Below are positions 1 to 11,641 of a stretch of DNA of 64,000 bases, in pieces. The first letter of the stretch is position 1. Every line of letters starts with the position of its first letter. Under the pieces are notes generated by a model. The model was not told the DNA's origin. It ran no database searches and saw only the letters and a program-made list of their open reading frames with translations. The position numbers and the translations under genes are program-made. Source of the stretch: Physcomitrium patens (taxonomy: Eukaryota; Streptophyta; Bryopsida; Funariales; Funariaceae); NCBI RefSeq assembly GCF_000002425.4, contig NC_037266.1, forward strand, positions 2,228,007-2,292,006, written 5' to 3'.

Positions 1-124
1 GAATTGAGAGTGTTTTGAATGAATAAGCACTTAATTATTTATAACTCGATATTATGAAATTCTACTAATGTAAAATTATTTTGAACACATAGAGATTTTT
101 TTTTTAATAGAATTATTTTTAGAT

Positions 125-838
125 ATGACTTCTAATAAAAGTGAAGGTTTAAGAGTGATTGAAAAGTTTAGAAGGGATAATTTTTACCATTGGAAGATCA
201 AAATGGAGCATTTGTTGATGTCTTTGGATCTTTGAGATATTGTAGATGAAAGTAAAGGACCTCTAAGCATATATGCACATGCTAAAGAAAAGAAGGATTT
301 CAAAAGATGTAAAAAGAAGACTTTGGCATAATTACCATTACTTTAGATAAAGCCAATTTTTCTCACATTATCTCCTGCAAAGGACTAAGAAAAGCATGAA
401 ATATTCTTTGTAACATATATGAAAAGAAGAACTTATCTAACATCATCTTCATAAAAAAGAAATTCTTTACTTATAAGATAAAAAAACGTAAAGACTTCAT
501 GACTCATGTTAATAAGATAAAAGCTCTTATAAACCAACTAGCAATTGTTAACAAGCCTTTAGAAGACAGTGATATAGTCATGACCTTGCTTATGAGCCTT
601 TTCAAGTCCTATAAGTACTTTATTATGGCATTGAAATCCGTCAAATTAAAGGAACTTAGAATGGATTATGTGAGGCTAAGATTTGTCCATAAAGTAACCA
701 AGAAGAAAGAGAAAGAGCTTCAAAGTGAAGATTTGGCTCTCCTTTCAAGACAAGGTAAGGAATGCTATTCTAATCAATGTGACAATATAAGAACTTGCTT
801 CATTTGTGGAAAATCATGTCATTTTGCATAAAATTACT
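125..838 (+). pseudogene. Copia gag remnant with CCHC zinc knuckle
   Basis: The ATG at 125 opens a reading with a Copia-gag-like start (an F-x-x-DNFYHWKIKM pattern, where Copia gag usually has a conserved W-K-x-x-M). It is interrupted by stops and at least one frameshift. The longest intact piece, 499-831, ends in CFICGKSCHFA, most of a CCHC zinc knuckle, broken by TAA just before the last cysteine position. Gag would form the particle and bind element RNA. Not functional. Confidence 0.7.
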
Positions 839-929
839 AAAAATTAAAAAAAATAAATAAAAAATACCAACAATATATATGAATAATTTGGAGGAAATGA
901 TTTTGCATTTCTAGCAAGTGAAAGTACTT

Positions 930-2110
930 CTATGGCTGCCATATCCAAGTGGATTATTAATTTGGGTGCCACCAACCATATGACTATATAAATATTCATT
1001 TGATACTTATGAAGAAATTTTAGCAATAAATATTTTTATGGGACACAATAGCATGGTAGAAGTCATTGAAATAGGCTTCATTGTAGTGGAAATTATTATA
1101 AGAAAATAAATAAAGAGGATCAAATTCATAGATGTCTTATATATACTTAAGATCAAGAAAAATCTTCTTTTGATAAATAAATTAGTTTCATATAGTTGTA
1201 AGGTAAAATTTGATAAGAATAGATGCTTTGTAAAGATATTGATTGGAGGTGATGTTGCCAAGGACTTTAGAAGTATCAATTTCTACTTCATCAAGTATAA
1301 AAAGCTGAATGGAGTTGAAGTGGCCATATTTATTGAGTTTCTACATGATTAAGATAAATTTGTCATTTAACATCAATACCTTAGTCATTTGAATGGCAAG
1401 AGCATGAAAGAACTTCAATCTATGATAAGTGGCTTAGATCTTAAAAAATCATATAACAATGCCATGCTTCTTGCTTGTGAAGATTGTATCTAAGAAAAAT
1501 AACAAAAGGCTTCATTTCTAAGTTCAGTTGCAATACATGCAAGTAAGTTATTAGAGATTCTACATTAAGATATTTGTGGATCAATGAGAATGCCATGAAT
1601 TGGAAGAACAAGGTACTTTGTCACATTTATTGATGATTTTTCAAAAAAGATGTGGATTTTCATCTTCAAATCTAAGAAAGAATATTTTTTAAGATTTAAG
1701 GAGTTTAAGGCACTTGTAGAAAAGTAATGTGATTGCAAGATCAAGATGTTGTACATAGACAATGGATATAAGTACTTATTAAAGTATTTTGATGACTTCT
1801 TGAATATTTAAGATATTCCAAGATAAACCTCTATTCTTTATATTTTACGACAAAATGAAGTTTTTGAAAGAACAAATCAAACCATTCTTCAGATGGTAAA
1901 AAATATGATACATGCTCAACACCTTAGATATGAATTTTTTATAAAATTTATAGTGAATGTAATATATATAAAGAATAGGTGCTTTATAAGTGCATTCATA
2001 TCAATGACTCTAAAAGCATGGAGTTGAAAAAAAACTTGTATTTCATACATGAAGAGGTTTGGATGTAATGCTTATATAAAGATATTAGATTTTATGAGGT
2101 ACAAACTTAA
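930..2110 (+). pseudogene. Copia protease and integrase remnant
   Basis: The protease active site region reads WIINLGATNHMT, where Copia normally has D-S-G-A-T-x-H-M, so the catalytic Asp is lost. Integrase follows: an HLNGKSMKEL-type zinc region near 1380, then the core with FVTFIDDFSKKMW near 1620 and DNGYKY near 1760, close to the family's D-x-F-S-R and DNGxE(Y/F) motifs. Several TAA/TAG codons interrupt it. Order protease then integrase then RT is diagnostic of Copia. Confidence 0.7.
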
Positions 2111-2639
2111 TGCAAAAGAAAAAAAATGTATATTAATTAGATATTGTGAAAGTATCAAGGCTTATAGGCTAATGTATTTGGATACCAAGAAAATCATCTA
2201 AAATCATAATATTGAGCTTTTGAAGCATAAAAATACTTGTGAATACTTGGTAATGTATCTAAGTAGGAATAATGATATATTTGTGGATACATCTTCAATT
2301 CTAATAAAAAAAAAGAACAAGATGATGAAAATGAAGTTAGTAGACGTATGAATGAAGATGAAGAGACAAAGAAGATAAAGAAGAATGACTCTACAATTCT
2401 TAGGACTAATAATAAAGATATTAATGATAATGAGCACTAACCTTTGAGTGAGAAAAGACAAGCTTTAAGAGAGAAGAAGCTTAAAAATAAGCTTAGAATG
2501 TAATAAGATGAATCTTCTTCAAATAGAAGGAGATATCGTTTCAGAGAAAAAGATCATGTAGTGAATAGTGGAAGAATCACAGCTTTTTTCAAGTAAGCAA
2601 AGAATATGCTAATATTATATTTCTTATTTATTTATTGAA

Positions 2640-3626
2640 TTAGTATAATATGAAGTCCACAAATGCTATAAAGTAGAAAAAAGTCATGGAAGAAGAATAC
2701 AAATCACTCATCGATAATAGAACATGGAAATTGACTCTATGTCCACCAAATTGATCTTCAATTGGTTGTAAGAGGGTGTTTAAATCCAAAAAGAATATAA
2801 TGGACAAAGTTGTGAGATATAAAGCAAGATTAGATGCCAAAGGCTACTCACAAGTTGTTGGTATTGATTTCAATGAGACATTTATTCTCATGGCCAAATT
2901 CACTACCATTAAAACTATTATAGTAATTGGGTCAACAATTAACTTTAAAATATATTAAATACATGTGTAGATAGCTTTCTTAAATGAAAAATTAGAAGAA
3001 GACATCTATATGGATCAATCTCAAGGATTTGTTGAAGAAGGCAATCAACACCTTATTTGTAAGTTGAAAAATCCTTCTATGAATTAAAATAATCACCAAG
3101 GACATGGTACCAACATATAAATACATTCTTTGTGAATGAGGGATTTATAAAGAGTGAGAATAATCATTCTTTGTATGTGATGTAATCAAATAAATTCATA
3201 TTGATTGTCATCTTCTATGTTGATGATTTAATCATATTAAGTAACATCATAAAGAAGATGGATTAATTAAACATAAAATTAGAAAAATAGTATGAGATGA
3301 GTGATTTGAAAGAGCTTTATTATTGTTTAGGAATAGAATTTTTAAGAAATTGTGGTAATAAGACCATTTTAATAAGCCAAAATAAGTCTATCAAAGAAGT
3401 ATTAAAATGATTCAATATGGAAGAGTACAAGCCTATTAGAACATCTTTGAAAGCCAATTTGAAGTTGATAAAGATCCCAAATGAAGTGTTTGTTGAAGTT
3501 GAAAATGAAATGAAAGATATTATATACAAAGCAGTAGTAGGCTCACTTATGTATGCAATAGTTGGTACAATGATATATCTTGCATATTGCAGTGAATATT
3601 ATAATGCAATACATATTAAAAATTAG
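2640..3626 (+). pseudogene. Copia reverse transcriptase remnant
   Basis: The intact stretch 2776-2958 carries KARLDAKGYSQVVGIDF, matching the Copia RT signature K-A-R-L-V-A-K-G-(F/Y)-x-Q-x-x-G-x-D. Downstream, DIYMDQSQGF and a YVDDL-type region near 3220 (in a shifted frame) are visible. The piece at 3417-3626 contains the conserved VGSLMYA-x-x-G-T segment that follows the RT palm. Multiple stops and frameshifts; inactive. Confidence 0.75.
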
Positions 3627-3659
3627 ACCAATCCATTAAACAACCATCAAAAGGATTAT

Positions 3660-4071
3660 AAAATATGTGAAAGGTAGTTTGAACTTCAAGTTATGTCTTA
3701 GAGGAGATAATATTGCATTACATAGTTATTGTGATGCTAATTGGACTAAAGATGAAAATGAATGAAGATCAACAATAGAATATGCATTCTTTGTTGGAGT
3801 AAAAGCAATCTCATGGAATTACAAGAAACAACCAATAATTGCAAGGCCCATAATGGAAATGGGATACATGGGAGGAAGTTATAGTACAATGGAGGCAATT
3901 TGGCTAAATCAAGTTTTAGAAGACATTAGACTTGTGCAATTGGAAGCAACTCCAATAAAGTATAATAATCAAGGATGTCTTGCTTTTACAAAGAATCCAA
4001 AGTATCACTCAAGAATCAAAGATATTGACATTCAACATCATTATATAAGAGAGAGATTGAAATGGAAGTGA
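3660..4071 (+). pseudogene. Copia RNase H remnant
   Basis: Reads SYCDANWTKDENE followed by a TGA, then RSTIEYAFFVGVKAISW, the Copia RNase H core (Y-x-D-A-D-W ... R-R-S-T-x-G-Y). It continues through EAIWLNQVLEDI to NPKYHSRIKDIDIQHHYIRE, the C-terminal Copia signature H-x-R-x-K-H-I-D-x-x-x-H-x-x-R-E. The stretch 3853-4071 is open. Confidence 0.8.
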
Positions 4072-4199
4072 TTGATATAAAAGTCTATGCAACAAAAGAC
4101 ATGCTTATTGATTTGCAAACAAAAGTATTAGTAAAAAATAGGCATTAGAAGTTGATCAAGGCATTAGGTTTAAAAGCCTTTGATTAATAGCAAAGTGGG

Positions 4200-4560
4200 A
4201 GTATTAAAGTAAAAATAAGATATTATGTAGAAGATATTATCTTAAATAAATTATTAATGGTCAAAAGATAGTAAAAAAATAAAAATAAGTTACTAATGTA
4301 GCGGCTACAATTTTAAGTAGCAACTAAGTTAATAAGAATCTAAGATTTACTTACATAAAATAAAGAAGGATGAAGATGATTATAAACGAAGTTCAACTAT
4401 AATAGATGTAAATTCCTCCTATAAATAAAAGGTGTTGGAAGTGAGAGGTATTTTATTCTACACTTCTTTTATATGTAATATTTTTTATTTCTACTCACTT
4501 GTATCTTCTTTTTTTTATTTTTTCAATAGAAATAGCTTATTATAGATATTATAGATAAAA
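4200..4560 (+). repeat. 3' LTR of the Copia element (approximate limits)
   Basis: Begins right after the polypurine-like tract, with TATTAAAG (probably a mutated TG start). It contains a good TATA box, TATAAATA, at about 4420-4427, as expected in U3. The end is a guess: the sequence becomes a low-complexity T/A stretch after about 4500 and no matching 5' LTR is in the window. Confidence 0.5.
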
Positions 4561-4617
4561 AAATATTTAAAAATATTCTTAATAAAAATATTTAAATAAA
4601 AATATATTTTAAATATA

Positions 4618-5138
4618 TTTATTATAGATATATATAAGTACTCTAATAAATACCTATATAATTAGGTAGAAGTAGGTAAAAGTAAATAAAATTTCATAAT
4701 ACCTTCTAGAAAAGCTTTTTAGAAGCTTCATAGACACTGCTTTGACTTTATATATGTTTGTAATTGATTAGTAGGTTAGAAACTTAGTTAACAAATTAAC
4801 CACGTATTGATAGCTTATGAAATAAGTTAATTATGTGGTGTACATATAAAAAACTTGCCTTGCAAATCAAAATACTTGTCTTGCAAAGTCAACACGTTTT
4901 GGATATTACTATGTAGTTCCTAGTTAAGAGTATATGTAGAGGCAAGAGTGAAGCCTTCTTTATTCTTGTTAATGCCTTTTTAGTCCTTAATCTTGCTTCA
5001 AGACTTTTTAGTCTTCTTATTTTTGGCAATAGTCATTCTATTTTAATATTGTATCATCTTTGAGTGACATTTTAGTTCTCTTAATTGACATAAGAGTATA
5101 TTGAAGATTTTCTTTCTTCGAAATTCATATCCTTGATA
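4618..5138 (+). repeat. Solo LTR of the Gypsy/chromovirus family
   Basis: Matches the LTRs of elements A, C, D and E along its length: the AAGCTTNNTAGAAGCTT block, the GCCTTGCAA repeat, the segment around AGTGAAGCC after a TATA-like AGTATATG, and the end ATCCTTGATA. No internal gag or pol sequence flanks it, so it is most likely a solo LTR left by LTR-LTR recombination. Flanking pentamers ATATA and ATATT could be a decayed target duplication, but are too AT-rich to be convincing. Confidence 0.75.
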
Positions 5139-7103
5139 ATATTAGTATTAATTTTTATTTTTATGTATCTTTACTTTAATTTTTACTTTTAATATTTTTT
5201 TAAAACATAAATTTTTATTATAATATGAAATTAAAATTAAAAATAAAATTAAATATAAAATTTGACCTTATTAAATAATAATATTTTATGATCATTATTC
5301 AAAAAAATTTGTATAAATTTTTTATTTTTGCTTAAGTAAGATACATTAAATTTATTATTTTACTTTATATTCTATTTTTTTAATTTATAATATATTTTTA
5401 GATTTAAATTTTAAAAAAATTATAAACTGAAATATAAAAAATTTAAAATTTATTAATATTACTTTTTAATTTTAAATAATGGACATTGCATTAAAATTAC
5501 TATTTATTTTTTTAATTATCTATGTACTCTCTATTATTTATCTTAAATATAATATTTTTTATTTTTATTACTTTTATTCTATAATTTATTAATAATATCA
5601 ATAATTAAAATCCAACTAAATGAGTTGATATCTTAAAAATCTATTTTTGTTATGAATGTAAAAATTACACTTCTATTTTTGAAAAAATATATATATTCTT
5701 TATAATTTATATTTTTATTTATTTATATTATATTATTGGCCATCTAATATTTTTTTATTGTTTAATAAAAAATTATAATTATATATAATCATAATTATAA
5801 TATATATATAATATTCTAAAAATTTTGGTATTATTCCATAAAAAAAATCATGTTTTTCTTTTCTTTTTTTTTAACTATGAGAATTATTTCATAATTGTTT
5901 TTAAAGCTATAAGCATTGTATTAAATCTATATTGCTTGCAAGCATGATCCTATAAAGAGTAAAATTAAAGAGTGCAAATTGTATATAGAAAATATCAAAC
6001 TTACTAAATAGATAAACCACCATCCCCAAACAAAACCAATAACAACAAGTTCTCTAAAACACTCAAAAAAATTTACTTGACAAGAATGCAAAGCCAAAAT
6101 AAATAAATAAATAAATCTCTATTTAATCTTTAAATATTGGACATATAAAATCATCCACGAAAAATACAAATGAGACTAGTAAAATGTAAACTAATCCATT
6201 ATAGTACTAATGTATTGTGGCTTAATATCCAATGTCATGTATAATAACACTACTAATATAAGTTTTTCCATGAGTTGGACATTAATGAAGCTAAAAAGAA
6301 TAAAAATAAGAACAAAAAAAAAAATAGAAATCTACAATAAATAAAAATTATTAGAATAAAAATTAAACAAAAAAAAATAATAAAAGAGAGGTGTCTATGT
6401 AGTAATTTTGCTGAATAGACACTATTTATTTATAATTATTAATATTATTTATTAACTTTTGTCTTATTTATATTATTGTATTATGGATTGTTTTTTTGTT
6501 ATTTTTTATACATTTCAGCTTTATTAATGACTAGCCTTAAAAAAAAAACATAATAATAGTATATTATTAGTATGAATAATTAATTTTTATAAATTCTAAA
6601 GTATATGCATTAAACTAATTAATTTTCTTTAAAAATAAATAATTTATATTATTAAATTTAGACATAAGATCTAATTGTGTGTTTTAGAATGAAATGATAA
6701 ATTTCTTACTATTCTAGAATATATAGATTTAAAAAAAATCTATTAAAATATTTATATCTTATAAACAAAATCATATAAATTAATGATATTTTCTATAAAA
6801 ATATATTAAATAGGTTTTATTTTAGAATCAAGAAAATAAGGTCTTTAATAGCTGAATTCTATTCTACATAATAACTTCGTAATCCTGAAAATTATTTTTT
6901 TAAATTAAAATTGAACAAAAATTTCTAATTTTAGTAAATATTATCTTTTTGAAGAATTCCAATAAGCCTTTCAATATTATTTTTTTAAAGAGAAGGTATG
7001 TGATACAATTATAAATTTAATTTTTTTGTTTAAACATTATTCATAGGTACTGAAGAAATTATATTGTATATAAGAATCTTATTAAATAAAAGCTTTAATA
7101 ATA

Positions 7104-7144
<41 letters not shown>

Positions 7145-8985
7145 AAGCTCTATTGTTTTTATTATAAATATTATAATTTTAGATATTATAAAAAAAATAA
7201 TGATAGAAGAAAGAATATTCTTTATCAAAACTTTTTTTAATATTTATTGAATCAAAAGTTTTGACATTTACAATTAAAAATAAAGATGCAAATGTTGTTA
7301 AACTATAAAAATTGTTTGATACTTTAGTCAAAGGTTAAGCTTGAAAATAAGTTGGTAAACTTCAATTGCTTATTTGATAAATTATTATAAAAAATAGTTA
7401 TTAAAACATATTATAATAAAATTATACCTTCATAATTTTGATAATTTAGGATTTGATGTTAAAATATAATATTTTTATTAATATAAAACCTCTTTATTAT
7501 AACAAGCAGCTTAACTTCATTTTTTTTATTTTATAAAATTTTTAAGTTATGTTTTGTCATAAATAATTTTTTTATTAGATTCGGATTTTAAAACATTTTT
7601 AATTATTAATTTTAATTTTTTTGCTAAAATGATACAATAATATGATTATATATCATTAGGTATTTTTTTGTATTAAAATCATACCTTAATATTAAAGAAT
7701 GGTTGTTATATAATATCTATACTAGAAAAAATAAAAATTAGTATTATTCTTCATAGGATTTGAATTATAAATATTAAAAAATCTTAATTTCTTATTAAAA
7801 ATATCATTGAGTGTGATCTATAGGGTCAAAAAACATATTCCAAAATTACTTCTTAGATGTAGAAATCGACTTTTGTATAAAAAAATTCTATTTATGTCTT
7901 AAACTCTTTTTTGTAAAGCTAATATTTTTTATAACATTGGCATGTCACAGTTCAATTTAAAACTTAAGAAATAACTATATAATTGAAAGATCTCATAAGA
8001 ATAATTTTAAGCTTTTAATATTTTAATGTAATATATTTAACTTCATATGATTCATGGATTTAAAAAAATAAAATCTAGTATTTTTAAAAGTGCTCTTTTG
8101 TAGAAAGAACATGTACTATTTGAATTTTTTAACAATTAGCCTTCTATTCCACTCTGAATGTTGAACTTCTAGTGCAAATATCTTCTTCTTGAATTTTTGA
8201 ATTGCTTCCAAAATACACTTAAACTATGGAAAATTAAGTCTAATCTCCACAAAAAAAAATTCACTTCATTCCAAGTAATAGATTACTAAAGATATTAAAA
8301 ATACTCAGTGACCCTTAAATTCTAATTTTTGAGACCTTGACTTATAAAAACCTTTGTACACTTTGATCTAATTGTTTGATTGACTTCAAAATCTTTACAT
8401 GCACTAACTGATAGAACACCAACAAATTGACCAAAATTAATTTGTATATACACCACAAAACTCAAGAAGTCCTCAATTTTATAAACATAATTTTATTTTT
8501 CAAAATCTAATCCAACCAAGAACATTACTAACTTTGAAAATCACTCAAAAACTAAATATTAACATGATTGACATAAAACTAATGCTCAAAAATCTTTTTG
8601 TTAGTTTGCTCTTGAATCTTTCTTTCCAATCCATCAAAATACCTTAGAGTCACCATAGGTAGGCGGTTTTGTGCCTTGGGAACTAATTTTGATTCAAGTT
8701 GACAACTGGCCCTCTCTGGATATCAATATTTGATTATTTGAGATAATTTTTGCTTGAACCTATTGGTATCTTTCTTCTAAATATGTTTATATTAATTACT
8801 TATTTCATTTGCTTTGATTTGAGGCAATTATGCCCCTATAAAGCAAATAAAAACTCCTTCTTTAAAAAGTAGTATTAAAATTAAATCTTTTATTATCTTT
8901 CTATCATTTTTTTTCTACCATATCTTCTTACTAGGCTCTTCTATGACAACATCCGTATTTTTATTTTTTACCATATGGTCGTATT
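5139..8985. other. AT-rich DNA without a recognisable gene
   Basis: About 3.8 kb of very AT-rich sequence with stops in all frames. It contains a run of 33 A at 7106-7138. The part from about 7.8 to 8.9 kb is slightly less AT-rich and could be another very old retroelement, but I could not find a protein motif on either strand. Nothing else can be supported. Confidence 0.6.
7106..7138 (+). repeat. Homopolymer A33
   Basis: An uninterrupted run of 33 A in AT-rich intergenic DNA. Could be the tail of an old retroposed sequence, but nothing recognisable lies upstream. Confidence 0.8.
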
Positions 8986-8989
8986 ACTA

Positions 8990-9849
8990 CATGACAATGT
9001 ATTGCGCATATTAACAACTTGTAGTATAAATTGGCCATGTTGTGTATATGGAGATAACTTGTTTTACAAGTTAGACATATGTAGAAGATCCTATAGAATG
9101 TCAAAACATACCTCTTAATTAGATAGTATATATGGAATAAAATAAAAAGTTTAAAAATTTCTACAACTAGTAAAGATCTATTTAAGGATATTTTTTTTCA
9201 ATAAATTAATGAATTTATTCAATTTAGATTTATAAATATACTTCTATCTAAAAGTACTTTCTTTTGATTTGTATCTTTAATAGAAAAAAAAATTCCTGAC
9301 TCTTCTATGATTTAATTTTATTCTTAAAAATGTTTACAACCACCTTTGAATAAAGTGATTGAAAAAAGATGACAAAGATGAAACTCTTATCTTTATAATA
9401 AGAATCATATTCAACTACTATATATGCTACTAAATTTCAAAACCTTATTTGTAATATAAATAAAAATAATAAAGTCTCTATCAATCAATTTTATTATGGA
9501 TTAAAAGATAATATATAAGATTTATTGTTGACAATGTCAAAAGCAGATTCAATAGAAGAATTATTTTTTTAAGACATTGCATGCAACAATAAATTTTTTC
9601 AAAGATATCAAGAACAAAGATTTGGTTTAAGTTATACAAGATAAGTTATGGCAACAACTCTTAAGTTCTTAGAAACTTATTCATCAAGATTGGAATCTAT
9701 ATAGATTAATATGATACATTTTAAACCTCTCACTAAACATAAAAAGATTTGACATTGTTAAATAGGATTGTACTTATATTATAGAAAACTTAAGCATACT
9801 ACTAAATTTTTAATAAAGAAGTAATATAATCTCAAAATGAGGAGCATGG
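8990..9849 (+). mobile_element. Left part of Gypsy copy B: LTR remnant and gag
   Basis: Bases about 8990-9125 match the middle of the family LTR (ACAAGTTAGACATATG, then CCTATAGAATGTC, then a TATA-like AGTATATATGG). The sequence then jumps into gag: about 9150-9849 aligns with gag of A, C and D, including the region read in copy D as YGLKDSIKDLLL and the run-up to the zinc knuckle. The gag is cut at 9849 by the 5' LTR of element A and resumes at 16237, so this copy is the host of a nested insertion. No intact frame. Confidence 0.7.
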
Positions 9850-10408
9850 TGTCACGAACATACACATGTAAGCCAATAATTACATGTATAAATAGGTAGA
9901 AGTAAGTAAAAGTATATAAAAGTAAGTTAATTCAATAATATCTTCTATAAAAGCTTCTTAGAAGCTTTATAGACATTGCTTTGACTTTATAGGTGTCTTT
10001 AATTGACTTTTTGGATTATAAACCTGGTCAATAAGTTGGCCATGTACCACACATGTTGTTAGCTTGAAGACCAAGCTAATTATGTGGCCCACACATAAAA
10101 AATCTTGCCTTGTAAGTCAAGGCATGTGTCCTACAAAGTCAAAACATATTAGAGGTCCTATAGAACATTGCCACATAGTCCCTAGTTAGATAATATATGT
10201 AAAGATAAGAGTGAAGCCCTCTTCACTCTTGTCAATTCCTTTCTTGCTTCTAGTCTAGTTTCAAGGGTCTCAAGTTTTCTTGTCTTTTGGCAATAAATCT
10301 TTCTAGTTTCTTTTAATATACATATTTCTTTATTTTTATTTTGTGACTCTTTCTTTGATACAGATTACATTCTTTTATGCATCATCTTTTAGTTCATGTC
10401 CTTGACAA
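9850..10408 (+). repeat. 5' LTR of element A
   Basis: Aligns with 15679-16236 throughout, with mostly transition differences. U3 contains short perfect inverted repeats (an AAAGCTTC/GAAGCTTT pair, GCCTTG/CAAGGC). A TATA-like TATAT begins at 10194, the self-primer sequence CACTCTTGTCAA is at 10224-10235, and an AATAAA at 10291-10296 lies in the expected R region. It ends TTGACA directly before the primer site. Confidence 0.9.
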
Positions 10409-10410
10409 TT

Positions 10411-10420
10411 TGACAAGAGC
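10411..10420 (+). promoter_or_regulatory. Putative self-priming primer-binding site of element A
   Basis: TTGACAAGAG, 2 nt inside the LTR end, is the reverse complement of CTCTTGTCAA in the LTR's predicted transcript start (10226-10235; same at 16055-16064). No TGG-starting tRNA-complementary site follows the LTR, unlike usual plant Gypsy elements. In Tf1 of fission yeast the first nucleotides of the transcript prime at such a site. Inference from complementarity and spacing; copy C shows the same arrangement. Confidence 0.6.
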
Positions 10421-10618
10421 CCACTTACAATATCAAAGCTTTGTCTAATCTAGATTAAGAGTGGATTAGCCCTTTCTCTTCATAAGACATAAGTGTATTA
10501 GAAGTTACAGATTATCCTCTTCTTACTAATATTATTTTTAATATTTTCTTTGTTTTCAAGTCCTCTCTTCTATTTATCTTGAGTAATATTAGACAACTTC
10601 TCTTTTCTAAGTGTTATC

Positions 10619-11641
10619 ATGGCAAAACTTGCTGAAATGAAGAGTGTAATGGCACAAATATAAGAGCAGTTGACGGAGTTAATGCTTATGATGCATCAAT
10701 TCAATTTACCACCACAAGAAGCAACAAGATTGACAGGAAGTGAAGATATAGAAATGATTGGAGCTACTTCAACATCTCAATCAAATCATGTCCCTTTTCC
10801 TATAGAATAATACCCTTCCATTGTTAGAGAATCAAGAATTGCCCTACTCGAGAAGTTTGATGGTACTAGATCAAAGTTTAGAGGTTTTATCAATTAAGTA
10901 CAACTTGTGATTGAACTTCAATCCCAAAGCTATCCAACTATAAGATCGCAAGTTAAATTCATTAGAATGATATTTTTAGGTTCAGTATTATCATAGTTTT
11001 CATCTTTTCTTGAATAACAAGATCCAAAATTGGATAATTTAGAAGCTTTTTTGGTAGAGTTTTGATCCATGTATGGAAAATATGATGCAATTCATATTGC
11101 AACCAACAAGATTCATATTTTGTAATAAAATAATCGATCACTAATATTGTATGCTTCACAATTTTCACAACTTGAAATTGATATCAAGTGGGATGATGCT
11201 GCACTTATTAGTTAATTTAACTATGAATTATAATATGAGGTAAAAAAATTAATGCTCAACTTACTTGATTCTCAAACATTCAGTCAAGTAATTGACTTTG
11301 CTATGAACTGCAACAATCATCTTTTTGAATTTTAATCTAAAAACAGTACAAGTAGACCTCAACATTACTATAATTCAATAGCAATACCAACATCTCTTCA
11401 ACATATACATTCAAAAGTAGAGGATACGTAAATTGATGTGATACATTTCAAACCTCTTACTGAGCAAGAAAAGACTTATCGTTGTCAGAAAGGATTGTGC
11501 TTATATTATGAAGAACCTAAACACATTGCTCAATATTATCCAAAGAAGCAACGCAACCATAAAATGAGAAGTACGGCTATCAAAGAAGATAGTATGTCAG
11601 AAAACATGTTTGTCCAGCTACAACAGGAACCGTGCAGTTAG
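10619..11641 (+). pseudogene. gag of element A
   Basis: The ATG at 10619 starts MAKLAEMKSVMAQI and the same frame runs to the zinc knuckle. The N-terminal part is coiled-coil-like; the middle contains KFDGTRSKFRGF, typical of plant Gypsy gag. The zinc knuckle reads CLYYEEPKHIAQYY: two of the three Cys of C-x2-C-x4-H-x4-C are now Tyr (TGY to TAY), so RNA binding would be lost. Stops inside are TAA/TAG where CAA/CAG is expected. The TAG at 11639-11641 corresponds to TGG in copy D, so it is probably a mutation, not the original gag end. Confidence 0.8.

Larger units (their letters stand above)
1..4560 (+). mobile_element. Decayed Ty1/Copia LTR retrotransposon, 5' LTR outside window
   Basis: Domains read in Copia order (gag, zinc knuckle, protease, integrase, reverse transcriptase, RNase H, 3' LTR), with integrase before RT, which separates Copia from Gypsy. 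Frames are broken by many TAA/TAG codons and several frameshifts, so the copy is dead. A purine-rich tract (AAGTGGGAG) at about 4191-4199 fits the polypurine tract before the 3' LTR. The 5' LTR is not visible, so the element probably starts before base 1. The 3' limit near 4560 is uncertain because no second LTR is available for comparison. Family assignment is firm; a finer lineage is not possible by eye. Confidence 0.85.
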
